Source: Paramarasmius palmivorus (Eukaryota > Basidiomycota > Agaricomycetes > Agaricales > Marasmiaceae). Taken from it: 64,000 nucleotides of DNA. The DNA lies in assembly GCA_037176845.1 (NCBI GenBank), contig JAYKXP010000116.1, positions 62,001-126,000 on the forward strand. Reading direction: 5' to 3'. A program made the translations under genes and the position numbers. Positions 45,154-56,712 of the stretch are shown piece by piece. Position 1 is the stretch's first letter; the number at the start of each line of letters is the position of its first letter. Below the pieces are notes generated by a model that did no database searches, was not told the DNA's origin, and saw nothing but the letters and a program-made list of their open reading frames with translations.

Positions 45154-46817
45154 GCGGGACAAACAGACGGCGAGGGAATCGAGAGGCTATGGGCGGAGAT
45201 TGGACCGGTAGGGGTCAGTACAAGAGAGATGGGGCCTGGGCATCGTCGTGATACCATCGACGACCATCAGGGGGCACGAAACTGGCGAAAGATATGTGGA
45301 TTGGGTGAGTTTTGGTGGAGCTATTGATGCGACGTTTTTTCTAACAAAGGTCCAGGATTCTTGCTCAGAAAACGAGAGACAGAGGCCCGTAGACAAGTGG
45401 AAGTCCAGACATTTGAATACGAACGATTTTGCAGGAGTCAATCTCCAGCCCGAGTGGAGGTGTGGAGAAGGCGGGTAGTGGAATGGGAGTCCGGAATAAC
45501 GAAGGTGAATCCGTATTCCCTGTCGGAACAAGGTATGTGTAGCAATGATTCTGTTTTTTAAGAACTAATGCTGACCAGCTTGCAGGAGAAACTGAAGAGG
45601 ATGTACGCCTGCGCCTGGCGATTCAGGAAGCAGAGCGTAGTCTAAAAGGAGAACCGATTCTTCACGAAGTGGCGCCCAGTGCCTTCCTCCTCATGGGTCT
45701 GGAGATCGAGGACCAGCAGAGGCGTATGGCTATCAGCCTGGCAGAGAAGGATGGCGGATCTGTGCAGTACAAGACAGAGGTTGTGGAGAAACGCGCAAAG
45801 CTAGGGCGCCTGATTGCAAGGTTCAGGAGCCTGCAGCAAATCTACACTCCTGCTGCATTAGCCTACCTGACAACGTTGCCAAACTATTCCAACGTGGATA
45901 CCGTCGAGAAGATCCCCGTTCTCCTTCCATCTGGCCTGCCGGAAGCACTACGGATACAGTCACTGATGGGGGATTGGGTTATTCGTGAGGTGGAATATAG
46001 GCGCGCTCAGCTCAGAACGTCACTCCGTGGGCTGCGTTCACATCTCTTCATACGTGCTGGACTGAATATCGAGCGCTCAACCCAAGCACGGGGACAGAAG
46101 GATTCTACCAGGTCTCGTCAAGACCTAGCCAGGAATGAAGAAGATATTGCGGCGTTCAAGTCGAAGTATCGGGCTGCGTGGAATGCACTGTTGGTGCTAG
46201 TAGGGGAGGAAAAGCTGCGTGAGGAAATGCCAGGTTACCAGGCATTACATGATCACGACGTCCGCTCACATGAAGACCAGGACAGTTACTGTGTTGTCTC
46301 TAGTCGCAAGATCCGCCCTGCATTGGATTCGCGGCCGTTACTAGTCGAAGGAGAGTCTCGACGTGCGCTGTCGTGGATTTGGACTGGGGTGGACGTGACT
46401 GGGGATTCTAAAGCCATGCAGGAAGCCTTGAGGATCGAATGGAGCAAATGCTGGGCACGGAAGCGTCGCTGGGATGAAGAACTGGCATTGGTAGTCGAGG
46501 AAAAGCGTCGTGTGGTAGAATCACTCAGGTTTGAGCAGAGAAAGTGGTTGAGAAGGGCAGCGGATGAAGTGAATGAACCTGAAGGATATGCAGCCTATGC
46601 ACTACGGCAGGCTGCGCTGAGGGAAGGACTGGTGGAGAGGTTTGAAACCGTTTGGAAAACGCCTATCCGCACGTGTAAACGGCAAAAGGGAGGTCCTGTA
46701 GGAGGTTTGACTGCACCGGAGAATGAGGAGGTGCATATGGGGGTCAGTGACAGTGAGTTTGAAGACGTTCGGGCTGCCAATGTAGACGAGGAGGACGATG
46801 ACGAGGACGAGGACTAG
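45147..46817 (+). pseudogene. CxC2-type KDZ transposase, part 3 of 3 (catalytic Glu and C-terminus)
   Basis: After one copy of the target duplication the frame resumes as AGQTDGEGIERLWAEIGPVG, with the conserved DGE codons at 45166-45174. REMGPGHRRDTIDDH follows. After two introns a long helical C-terminal region covers 45669-46817, and the protein ends in an acidic tail (EEDDDEDED). With the parts at 20188 and 23976 this gives a complete CxC2 KDZ transposase with no other visible lesion. The separated C-terminal frame of 382 codons has its own ATG at 45669 but would lack the catalytic core. Confidence 0.85.
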
Positions 46818-46997
46818 CCAGGGGAACTTTGCAAAGTATGTTGTGTGACATGGTCTGGCCTTTTCGGTAATTTAATTGATTTTAATTGATTTATATAAAG
46901 TAATTAATTAATTAATTGTTATTTAATTGTTAGCGCTTCCGTTTTGGGATAGCCCTAGACGCCTAGCAGACCTCTCCTCCTTTGTCCCTGGGCTTAG

Positions 46998-47050
46998 CCC
47001 TATTACTTTGCAATGTTACCTTGGGCATCTCCCAACTCACTTTGTAAAGT
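46998..47050 (-). repeat. 53-bp dispersed repeat, copy 2
   Basis: Inverted copy of the unit at 9626-9678, including the terminal ACTTTACAAAGT palindrome. The surrounding 46818-47252 is AT-rich (TTAATTAATTAATTG near 46905) and has another AACTTTGCAAAGT at about 46826. No gene is seen. Confidence 0.5.
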
Positions 47051-47252
47051 TGCAACCAGGTCGGCTGGGCAATCTGCAAGCAGACTGCAATATTCGAGAA
47101 CGCCAACTTCGAAAACTCGGACCATGGTATCAGCAAACCACCTCGTCTAGTTATCATTGTCAATTTCTGTCGTATTAGGATACTGTGCTCGAGTGATTTT
47201 CTTGGGATATTCAGCAAATAGTGAGTCCAAGTTAATAGCTGCGATATAATCC

Positions 47253-50200
47253 CTACAGTGTACTAAATAAACTGCTCCGAATTCGCAGACGATTCCATAT
47301 GGACACAAATACCTTTGTGTAGAGGATGGCTCGATTCTGTCTCATGTAGCTCACCGCTTTCCGAATTCGACCAATCCCACTGTTTCCGCACTCAGCCGCA
47401 CTAGAGTTCACCTGGGAAAGGGTTGCATTCGTCTCTGTATAGGTCGACAGGAAGGATGCCGTCGAGCATTTTGTGTGGCCTTTAGCATGGAAACCGTCAA
47501 TCAGAAATTGGGTCCTGGAGAAGAATTCGGGCTCTCGCGTCATGCAATATGGGCCGAGAGCGCACGCAAAGTCGTAAATGACTCGCTTTGGTGCTGTGGG
47601 CCACTGCGTGAGCATAGCCGAAAATACATCGTTCCTGCCTTCGCCATTCGGGATGCAATGGAAACCATAGCAGATGCTATGCGTGCACCAGGCACACATA
47701 ATACCTCCGGTCATCCTTCGTTGCCCATATGTCGAATAGTACTTGGAGCACTTATCACCTCTCCCATTGTCCTTATCCGGCTTCCCATCACCCGTCAAAT
47801 ATGGGTAATTTGGCCGCTGTCGAATTTGTGGAAGACTGTAACAACATCCCGTCTATCGGTGATGTTAGCGATTGTCACCATCTAGTCGTTACAACGCACC
47901 TTTTTCCAGTCATCATTACTATCTCTACGGTCTTCGGGCAGTGGATCAAGAGAGCCACGCTTCAGGTGATCTAAGACCTGGCACCCTCGACCATACATCC
48001 AAACGCAAAGCTCATACAGTTCCAATGGTATTCTCCGATGTGTACGAAACTCCCCTTCGATAACCAGTAGCAAGGCGGGTATGTCAACAAGTGTAGTGGC
48101 AGCTTGCAACGACGGTGCTTTCACGAACATTCCCAGCTTTTGGAGGGAGTTCTCGTTCACCATTTGCATCAAAGATTCGTCAGCGGCAAGCTGTTAGGTA
48201 TGAGCGTTATGACTCTACTCCATAGCCCAACACTTACCTGCTGGAACAGAACAATGTACCTTTTAAGCAGCTGTCTATCCACCTGGCTGTTCGGGCCAAA
48301 AACACAAAGAAGCAGCTTTGCCATAGGAGGCACCAGGTTCTCCAGCCTCTCGACAATCTTCTTTAGGTCATCTTCTGCTTTGTTTTGTCTGTCGCTACTG
48401 GGATCATTTCTCTCACCATCGTTCTCCTGGACTGCCTCCGCATACTCTTCGGCATCCACCAACCCCGCCTGAGACCTGGTCTTTCCTCCATTCAGCCATG
48501 CAAGGAATGACTTCCGGAAAGGTCGATCCTCCTTCGAAAGCTGGAACCAAAGAGTACCGCCGGGATATTGTCGCAAGCGAGTCACAGCTTCCGGCTCAAT
48601 GATGGTAGGTGGTTTCAATGAATTCTGCAAGTGCTTTTTGCTAAATGCCAATGTCACACCATCCCAGATCACCGTTTCGGGCATATCACCGCATTTGGGA
48701 CAGGTCATGTCCCTTTCCAACAGCTGCAAACTGACATAGGCGAACCAAGCCCCGCGAAAAAGATCATCTTCAATGAATGTCGACCCTCGCCCGACGTATA
48801 CCCGACTAATCAACTGGACAAAAGCAGCAAAAGGTGTTTCGCTACTGGCCATCCGACTGGTGTATTCATCCATAAGCTCGTGTGTAAAGAGCATCCCGTT
48901 GTTGTAATTGAAGACTCCCAGATCTCGAGTCTCCGGCCCTATGTAACAGTGATGTCGTTTAGGGCAGATGGGACATGGCTGTAGTTCAATTCGAGCAACC
49001 TTTTGTTTGGTCAAGGTAAAAATTGTACATTCCCGCACAATCACAGGCTGAATTGGATCATAGGGAGCGCGATGGGAGCAAGCTGAACCTGATCTTTCCG
49101 GCATTAGGTTGAAGGTTGTAGGCAAATCACGTCCTGGATCTGGTCGCTTGTAGAGAGCGCAATCGCTGGGCAATACGGCCCATGGTGGCGGTAATATAGG
49201 AAGGTGCGATATTGCGCTCTCTTCCACGGCATCATTTTCTGGATACCATGGTCAGTCTATTCCAGTTCTGACGCTGAGTTTTTGTTATTCTGACGCACCC
49301 ATGGATTTAGGGCCCTCAGCATCGACCTCATTGTTCGGCACATCACCACAATTGCCCGTCAAGTTGCTACCAATCACCTCTCCAAGAAACTTTTTGGCGC
49401 GAAAAATGTGAATACAATCCTTGCGATCTTTGCTGCACTTCCACTTTCCCCAACCATTGCCCAGACCCTCATAGCTGACTACCGCACGAGCTGCCAAACC
49501 ACCGGATAGTCCCTCGACTGAAAAACGGACCAGCGCGCGATTGTCATCCCATCCTACAGATTCATGCCAGAACATCACTACTGCACCATCTCAAGCAGAG
49601 GTCAGTCAACTGCTGATTGCGTAGGATTCATTCACTCACCTCGATACCATAGGTGTTCCCGGGGCTTGAAATGAGTTTCACGGAATTCTACATAGAAGTC
49701 CTGGTGTATGCATGGCTTTGCCTTCTTACCATCTGGGCAGAGGCAAGTCAATTGCAAGCTATCTCCCACTAGCCGTGCTTCTAGGTGATACCAATACTCC
49801 TATAATGCACTGCTTCAGAAACCTGATCCTGCCGATGGGTTTAACGCACCTCGCTTTCCCATTTTTTGCCATCCCACCCTTGCACCACGTACGTGTATCG
49901 TCCAACCCGCTCATAGACGAGACAGCCAGCATCTATCATCCGAACGAAACTTTCAAAGCTCTCTTCATTCGCCGAGAGTTCTTCAGCTATGTCGAAGCAC
50001 CCATCCATATTATCGCCATTACTGTCGTGTCGATGACGAATTGAGTCGACTCCATGGCCAAGATCTTCCTCGCGCCCTTCTGGCACATTCAGTTCAGGCT
50101 GAGTAGTGGACTGTCCACCAACACTACCTCCATGTGTCGTGGTTCTCACTCTCTTTGTGTCGCGAGTTGTTAGTCGACGGCCTTTAAATCGGCGTTTGAT

Positions 50201-50332
50201 GCTCTTGGTTGGACTGCGGAGCCATTGGAGCTCCGTGTCGCTGGTTTCGATGATAGGTGCTCGTTGTTCATCCTCTGATTCAGAGGCAGATATGACCGGC
50301 GGCTTTGACTTGGGAGAATGAGGGGAATACAT
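47253..50332 (-). CDS. KDZ transposase, SWIM/CxC4 type, apparently intact
   Basis: About 900 residues in several exons, starting at 50332. A basic, nuclear-type N-terminus precedes a SWIM-like zinc finger (CLCPDGKKAKPCIH, pattern CxC...CxH). Next comes a CxC4-like motif (WKCSKDRKDCIHI), and then a Cys-rich region (CPICPKRHHC; CPKCGDMPETVIWDGVTLAF). The KDZ core near the C-terminus has MCAWCTHSICYGFH, VIYDFACALGPYC, FLIDGFHAKGHTKC and NSSAAECGN, with the conserved acidic residues. I saw no stop or frameshift. It represents a third KDZ subtype in this window and lies 70 bp head-to-head with the gene at 50403. I am sure of the KDZ assignment, less so of the exact CxC label. Confidence 0.85.
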
Positions 50333-50402
50333 CTAGGATGATTTGTCAGCACAGTGAAAATACCATTTATTGCACTCAAATAACACACGGTTGCGTTACT
50401 CC
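50333..50402. promoter_or_regulatory. 70-bp divergent promoter region
   Basis: Only 70 bp separate the start of the KDZ transposase (50332, minus) from that of the accessory gene (50403, plus). The two genes must share regulatory sequence. Confidence 0.5.
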
Positions 50403-52371
50403 ATGACGATCATGGCCTCACATGCTCCCACTACGGGTCCGACTCCCGTTCGGCGTTCACCCCGCAAGGCCACCTCGATTCAACACGGTCCTCGTCGCCA
50501 GCTATGCCAAAAATGTGATGGTCCTACACGGCATTACAGAGTCGATTGTCCGATTCACGGGCGTAATGCCAAACGTGTTCAGCGTCAAGGAGCTGTAAGT
50601 TTTGTTATTCGGACCGGACTCTTGAAGATATACAGCTGACAAGAACGCCAGGCTCGCACCAAACGTCTTGATATGCTAGCCCAGGCCGCACAGGAGACAG
50701 AGCGTCTTCAAGTCAACACAACAGATGTAGAGAATGGTTCACCGGTATGTATATCTTGACTGAATTCTCATTGTGTCCATGTAACACCTCCCACAGACAG
50801 AGCCAAGTACCAGCCAGGTAATTGACGAAATTGAATATCTTTATGGCGTTAATCCGTTTCCAGCCCCTTCCGCTGTCCGTACAAAACACTGTTACATTCC
50901 CCAATGCCAGCTCAACTTATGACGTACGCCTTTTCCCTTTGAAAATGGTGGAGTTACCAAACGATTGTTTCTAGTCCTCTCCTGAACACAATTCCTTGTC
51001 ACCTCCAACCTCCCCGGTGAACCCATTCTGTTCTGACATCTTTGGGAGCTCCCCCGGTACGTCTTTTTAACACATCTCTGTCTATACTTACGTGTTTTTG
51101 CTTCATAGTCCACCAAACACATATAGGACACAGGCATCTAGAACAGGGTCAAGGCTTATTAGCTCCCAGTGTAAGTGTTTTCTGCATGAGTTGTTTCTGT
51201 ACACTAACAACAAACGGGTCAAGTCTTCGTCAAGCCAACAAGTATGGATGTCAAATGCCAACCCGCCTACATCCCCAGTGGCACCTTTTCGTACCGGCAG
51301 CTTTAGTCCTCCCGGTAATTCCCCATTCACCTTGCTCTCTCTTGTCATTTTGACATATTCCAAGGTTGCGCCACACCTCTCGGACCCGGCAATGAGGAAC
51401 ATCAGGGTCGCCCCCTCTTCACACCTCCGAGTAAGCGGCAAACTTCTTTCTTCAATACCTTTGCTCCTCATCTTGGTATATGTAGTCACCCACGAGGTAC
51501 AGGGGTCTGCAATTGCGACCATCAATCCCAGCACAGCCTCTAACGCTGACCCGTTTGTCGCTGGTTTTTCGAACAGTCCTCTACACTTCAATCCTGACGA
51601 GACATCGACCCCCACTCCTTCGACAACGCCAGCTCAGTCCTGCCCCTCCAGTCCTGCTAAAACAAGGCGCAAACGAGCCCCGCTAACGCTACCAGGCCAA
51701 CCACGTATACGGCCCTGCAAGTCAAATCCCGTATATGGTCTTGTTGATGGTGCCAAGCGCGGCTGTGAAACATGGGGTCAGTTTTGTGCTACAGTTCCTT
51801 CACTCCTGGTACTTACAGTCCTTCTAGATGTTCCACACAAGGGACCCAAACTGGATACACTTGCGACGTGGGCCGATTGTAACAAAAGATTCAACGAGAA
51901 GATGCAAGCAATACTTCGTCTGGTATGTACTGTTACACCCTATTTAAAGCTGAGTAGTACTAAAATGAAGCGTCCCAGGCGGAAGAAATGGCTGAGGAGA
52001 CTGGGTGTTGGGTTTATCTTGCGGCCCAAATGCCCACCGGACGCCATCAGTACACACACTATACCTGTCGGCGTCTACGCAAGGAGGCACCCGGACCTAT
52101 CAACGACATCAACGCTATAGCCTACAAGATGTTTCAGGGTCTGGTGAACTCGCGGCGCAAGGATGTCCTTCAGACGGAGCTAGAGATAGCGGAGGCACGG
52201 ACTGACGTACAGAGGTTGATCAAAGAGAATGAGATGCTGGCAAGGTCTCAGAGCGCAGCACAAGCAGTTATTGAAGGACTACGAAGTCGTCTGACGACAT
52301 CCTCTCCTACCGCTTCCGAGTTGGAAGCTCTTCTTATGCAAATATCTAACGTTGTTGCTCCAGACCCTTGA
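50403..52371 (+). CDS. Multi-exon coiled-coil protein paired with the third KDZ transposase
   Basis: About ten small exons. The N-terminus (HAPTTGPTPVRRSPRKATS) is basic and carries a CxxC...C..H-like cluster (CQKCDGPTRHYRVDCPIH) that may bind zinc. The middle is Ser/Pro-rich, with a basic patch (KTRRKRAPLTLPGQPRIRPCK). The C-terminal exons give DTLATWADCNKRFNEKMQ, AEETGCWVYLAAQMPTG and a coiled coil ending at 52371. The head-to-head pairing with a transposase suggests an accessory role in transposition. This is inference, as I do not recognise the family. Several splice choices in 50.9-51.5 kb are uncertain. Confidence 0.5.
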
Positions 52372-52455
52372 TATTAATGACATGTGTTATTACTGGCGTA
52401 ATTCATCGCGCCGACTAAAATGTGATTCGTTCGCTACTAATATAATGGTACATTC

Positions 52456-53140
52456 TTATCGAAAATAATGGGGCTGCATGATAGGTGGTTGTTGAAGAGG
52501 AGTCCCAAACATGCCAAGAATGTCTCCACACGAATGAACTTCTCCACAAGGTGTCGGACTAGGGAAAAGGAAAATATCCTGAAAGGAGGGTAGTTGTGGG
52601 TAACTCTGAACTGAGCGTTGTGGCTCTTTGAGATAGGCAGGCTGTGAGAACTGGCGTTCAGTGAGAACAGGAATCTTCGAGACCGAATCATGTGTCTTCT
52701 GCAGGTCGTCCAATGGAAGGGAAAGTGATAGAGATGGCGTAGGTTCATTTGTTTCGCTGTCGAATGTGTGAACATAGAAGTGATAATGTCAAAGGGAGGA
52801 AACGAACTCTGGTTGAACATCTTTGATGCAGTGCTTGGGGGGTCGTGGCTCTGCAGGGACCTCAGCTTGATCAACTTCGGATGAAGGAGACCTGAAGGTA
52901 ACATTAGAGCATGATAAAATGGCTGAAGCGGTAGATACACTCACTTCTTTGACTGCCGTTTCTTCCGCATGCGCTCCCTAGCGAGGCGACGAGTTTCTTC
53001 GAGGTTCCTGGCATTTACCTGTGAATTAGCATAGATGGGCAATAGAGTGGCAAGACATACCTAGCGCGATAGTTTGCTGAAGCCTTCTTATTTACTTCAC
53101 GTACATCTGCAAGAGTCTTGGTGGTGTTGATTTTCGCCAT
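52456..53140 (-). CDS. Small basic protein with YRARN motif
   Basis: Starts MAKINTTKTLADVREVNK at 53140. A short intron near 53010-53060 leads to RNLEETRRLARERMRKKRQ, a very basic helix. After further introns, the C-terminal exon 52456-52710 encodes KTHDSVSKIPVLTERQ and a Pro/Phe-rich tail. The basic block resembles those of the small genes at 17.05, 54.46 and 55.09 kb. The frame between 52.85 and 52.71 kb needs an unusual splice, so the middle is unsure. It is convergent with the accessory gene ending at 52371. Confidence 0.5.
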
Positions 53141-53345
53141 GGGTGTTGTCGAAAGAAAAAGGTCGTGACATGAGGATGTCACACTATATTTGAATTTATA
53201 GCGCCGGCTCCTCTGTGTTTATGGTTCGTTGGCTGAAATCAGCAAAAGCAAGTACTCCTATCCTGGTGCTCAGAATCTCATTTGAATATGATAGATAGAA
53301 CACATGAACGTTTTTATCGAACCAACAAACAAGAAAGATAAAAAA

Positions 53346-53427
53346 GACAACCCTTCGGAATCGAACCGTAGACCTCGAGTATATTACTTAGCATGTCAAG
53401 AGACATACAAACCATTACACCACCGTC
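53346..53427 (-). tRNA. tRNA-like RNA polymerase III unit (degenerate tRNA or SINE head)
   Basis: On the minus strand an A-box-like GGTGTAATGGTT is followed 45-50 bp later by a good B box (GGTTCGATTCC). A run of six T directly downstream is the usual polymerase III terminator. The 82-bp unit has weak acceptor-stem pairing and no clear 7-base anticodon loop, so I cannot name the amino acid. A tRNA pseudogene or the tRNA-derived head of a SINE is as likely as a working tRNA. Confidence 0.4.
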
Positions 53428-53611
53428 GCATGCTTGAAGCTTTATACCAATACAACCTAGATAAGTCATGGCCGGCGAATGGAATAGAAATATCTGAGAC
53501 AGATAATTGCATTGCGGACTCGTACTAGAAGGTTAAATAATGCTGATGCATGATGGCCTAAGCTTATGATTCGGATACCTTAGTAGATACTGTACAATTG
53601 ATGCTCCGAGG

Positions 53612-53668
53612 TCGGTAAGATTCTCATCAATTCGGTAAGATTCTCATCAAGTAGTAAGATTATCATAG
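53612..53668 (+). repeat. Short tandem repeat, 20-bp unit
   Basis: Two near-identical units (TCGGTAAGATTCTCATCAA plus one base) are followed by a degenerate third. No function is apparent. Confidence 0.6.
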
Positions 53669-54461
53669 AAAGAACTCGAATCCATACACCCATCGATGGC
53701 CCGCACGGGATCTCAGATGGTCAAAATGAGGACATTACTTGAGCGTGAATGATATTGTGGCTCACAAAAGCTGGTAACATTGCAGCACAGTCACGGTTAT
53801 ACTTCATTGGCTCGTATACCAGAGTTCTCAGTTTCATATAATCATCAAGTTTCCAATGAGCTGCACTCGATAGCTGGAGATACTCTTCTTGGAGATCAAC
53901 AGTTCTGGGGTATTGATGATTGCAAGAGCATTTACACGATTGCGCCAAGGGTGTATTCCGATATATGTTCTAGTTGGCACCGTAACTTTACAAGATTAGT
54001 GTATCTGATGTAACTATACAAAGCAACGCGTCAGGTTACAACGGTACTAAATATCCCGTTGTCTAAAACAGCCTGATTTATGTTACTGTATGACTATGAG
54101 CAAACAGAAACGGCTCTCAGAACTTACAAGAAAGCTATAGTACCCGAAAAAAAATCTAGGATTGCAAAGGATGTAACCTGCGTGGCGAATTTCTGGCACT
54201 GAAGGCCTATCTAGATTGTAGCGAGATCTGAGGGAGTTAAATTTGCGTACAGATCCTGTGTTTAGGTTGAGGAATGTAATAACCCAGTTTATGTACACAA
54301 TTATTGCTCGCTGAACACTGACTCTACCGTCGATGTTCTGGGAGCTGATAGGTCTTTGAGGTAGACGCCCAAGTAACGCTTGCCCTCCTTGATCTTGTTC
54401 ATCCATCACTGCGTCTGCAAGACCTACCTATCGGCCAAAAAACCGCATTTTCGCCCTTATC
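53669..54461. other. Intergenic, nothing recognised
   Basis: AT-rich, with only short unsupported frames on both strands. Confidence 0.4.
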
Positions 54462-54995
54462 ATGTCGAACAAATTCATGAAGGATCTCCGTTATGATCTT
54501 ACCGGACAAGAAGAGATCAACTTTCTACACAACCAAGGGCATTCTTATCAATACATCTTCAATACGCTGCTTCCATTGCACAAGAAGGGACGTCGACGCT
54601 GGAAGAACCGCATTCATGCAAAGGAGAGCTATGAAAGGTATGTTCATCAAGCTCACCTCTGAAATGGGCTAACCAATGGTCTTAGGAATAAGGCTTCAAA
54701 AAAGCACGCTGCTCGGTCGCGTAGTGCGCTTCATCGCGCAACAGTCAAGAACATGGGCCATGAAGAGGCAGAGTATCATATGGCAAAGAAGAAAGCACAG
54801 CAGAGAGAATGGAGAGAACGTAATCGCACCAAGCTTGCAGAGAAAGCTCGTCTGCGCAGGCAAAGGCTTCGGTGCGAGACCAGTCGTGATACGTGTATGT
54901 TCTAACCTCTGAACAGTATTTCAAACTGATGCTCATTTGATTTTTGTATTAGAGTGCATCTATCTGACTATCTTGAACAAGTTGCGCCAATATGA
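54462..54995 (+). CDS. Small, highly basic protein
   Basis: Three exons are predicted: 54462 to about 54637, about 54687 to 54891, and about 54952 to 54995. The protein starts MSNKFMKDLRYDL and contains RRRWKNRIHAKESYERNK, AKKKAQQREWRERNRTK and LAEKARLRRQRL, almost entirely helical and Lys/Arg-rich. The short acidic C-terminus (HLSDYLEQVAPI) depends on a GTGTAT donor. It is probably a nucleic-acid-binding protein by charge alone. It resembles its neighbours at 52.5-53.1 and 55.1-56.3 kb in composition and in the WRERN/YQRH basic motif. Confidence 0.5.
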
Positions 54996-55093
54996 CTTAT
55001 AAATATGCCACAACAACAATAACGATTTGTGACACCCTGAGCAGAGACCTCTACCTTCAATCTCTGTGTTCTGGAACTTTGGGTCCTTTCATC

Positions 55094-56276
55094 ATGTTTT
55101 CTGCTCAGCATCTTCCCCACACACCACCTCGCCGATTCCGTGCCCTCACGCCAGATTCTCCACTTCCCCCGTCAGATCCGCCATCCCCAACTTCCTCTGA
55201 TATAGACGATGTAAACACACCGCCTACACGCGAGTCACCTCCAAGACTACCACCAGATTGGCGCCAGCATTCAGCGGCAAACGAATATCGACCAGCCAGA
55301 AATGCCATTACATATTGGAATCCACCACCCCTTGGTGACAGTACTCGCTCAACGAAATGCAGTGTTTCCCATCCAGAAGAGATACGCAGAACAGCGCTGT
55401 CCAGACGCCGTAAGTTGGCCCAAACTATCAGTTAAATTAATCTTCTCAACATTACCAGGAAACCCAAAACCAATACTCTATTCGTTCCAACAACCAGATT
55501 ACCGTGTTCCTTCCGACTATGGTAAGTCTTCGAACATTCTTTCCCGCCCGAAATAGGACACTTACCCACTGGGACATCTTAGCCGAGAGAGACCATTTTC
55601 TCACTAGCGTGGCTTGGCGTAGCGCGACATTAACAGGTTCGTTTCCCTCATGTTTCAAGCCTGATCTGACTCATTGATTAATTAGTCCCAAACAAAGTAC
55701 ACAACATACCGAATGTCAAGCCACCCTGCAATCTTCAGGGTCCGCAGCTACCCACATTGAAATGTATGCCGGTATACTTTTCGGTCGTTGGAAAATTTCT
55801 GTTGACCGCAACACCTTGTAGCTTCAGCTCGCTCGCTTACTAGCCAACTAACACGCTCCAACCGTGGGACAGTCTCTGCAATGACTTCTCCCATTCATCG
55901 AGTAAGCCACCAGCGCCCACTGACAGCATCATCCTCCAGATCTTTCTCACACGATGAAGCACCGCCGTTATCGACCTATACTAAAGACCCGGTTATCATC
56001 AGTAATACTTCCGTGAAGGAACTCGATCGCCAGGAACGAGGTCGAATGAACGCCCGGCGCTACTACCAAAGGCATCAGAAGGAGAGGCTAGCGAAGGCCG
56101 CAGAATATCGAAAAATGTGAGCATTGCATTGTTCCACATTTTACTATATCCACCTTAACCACTTTCACAGGAAACGCGAACTCCTTGCAAAGTGCAGCTC
56201 TGAGGACCAAGAGGAGATTCTGACAAGAAGACAGATCAAGCAACGGGAATACACAGCACGTTTTCGGAGGAAATAA
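55094..56276 (+). CDS. Pro/Ser-rich protein ending in a basic helix
   Basis: The first exon (from 55094) is Pro/Ser-rich (HTPPRRFRALTPDSPLPPSDPP). Several small middle exons are uncertain. The last two exons carry MNARRYYQRHQKERLAKAAEYRK and KQREYTARFRRK before the stop at 56276. The C-terminal basic helix looks like the DNA-contacting part of bZIP-like proteins, but no regular Leu heptad follows, so I do not call it bZIP. It belongs to the group of small basic genes scattered around the KDZ transposases here. Confidence 0.5.
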
Positions 56277-56712
56277 TTAGTTTGCCGGATAACGTGTTCC
56301 GGCGCCCCCTGATAAGAAAGCTGTCATACGACGCTCCCAATTATGTGTCAAAAAATTATATACATGTTGTTCCAGCCGCATCTTGAATGATCAGACGAGA
56401 AGTAACGTTCAACGAATTCCGTTTTGCATCAACTACACCTGAATCAACTGTGTTTCCCCGTTTTTTGGCCGTGCAATAAGGTTTCGACGTTCGTCAGGTG
56501 ATGAAAGCATTTAAGGTTTTTGCTCTGTGATGTCAAAGTGTACAGTATGATTCCGACGAGTACTTGTCGGCGTCCAAGGGTGCTCCCTTGGGCACATAAA
56601 TGTTAGTTACATCCAAAGAAGAACACGGAAATGACATGGCACGGGATTTTGATGGAAAACACGTTTGCGTGACGAGTGTGACGAAGACCATTCTTTCAAC
56701 TCAATAACCACC
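56277..56712. other. Intergenic, nothing recognised
   Basis: No coding exon, repeat or distinct motif is visible. It presumably holds the promoter of the next gene. Confidence 0.4.

Noticed and set aside
52940..56276. Calling the small basic proteins bZIP transcription factors
   Set aside because: Basic stretches are present but no regular Leu heptad follows in any of them.
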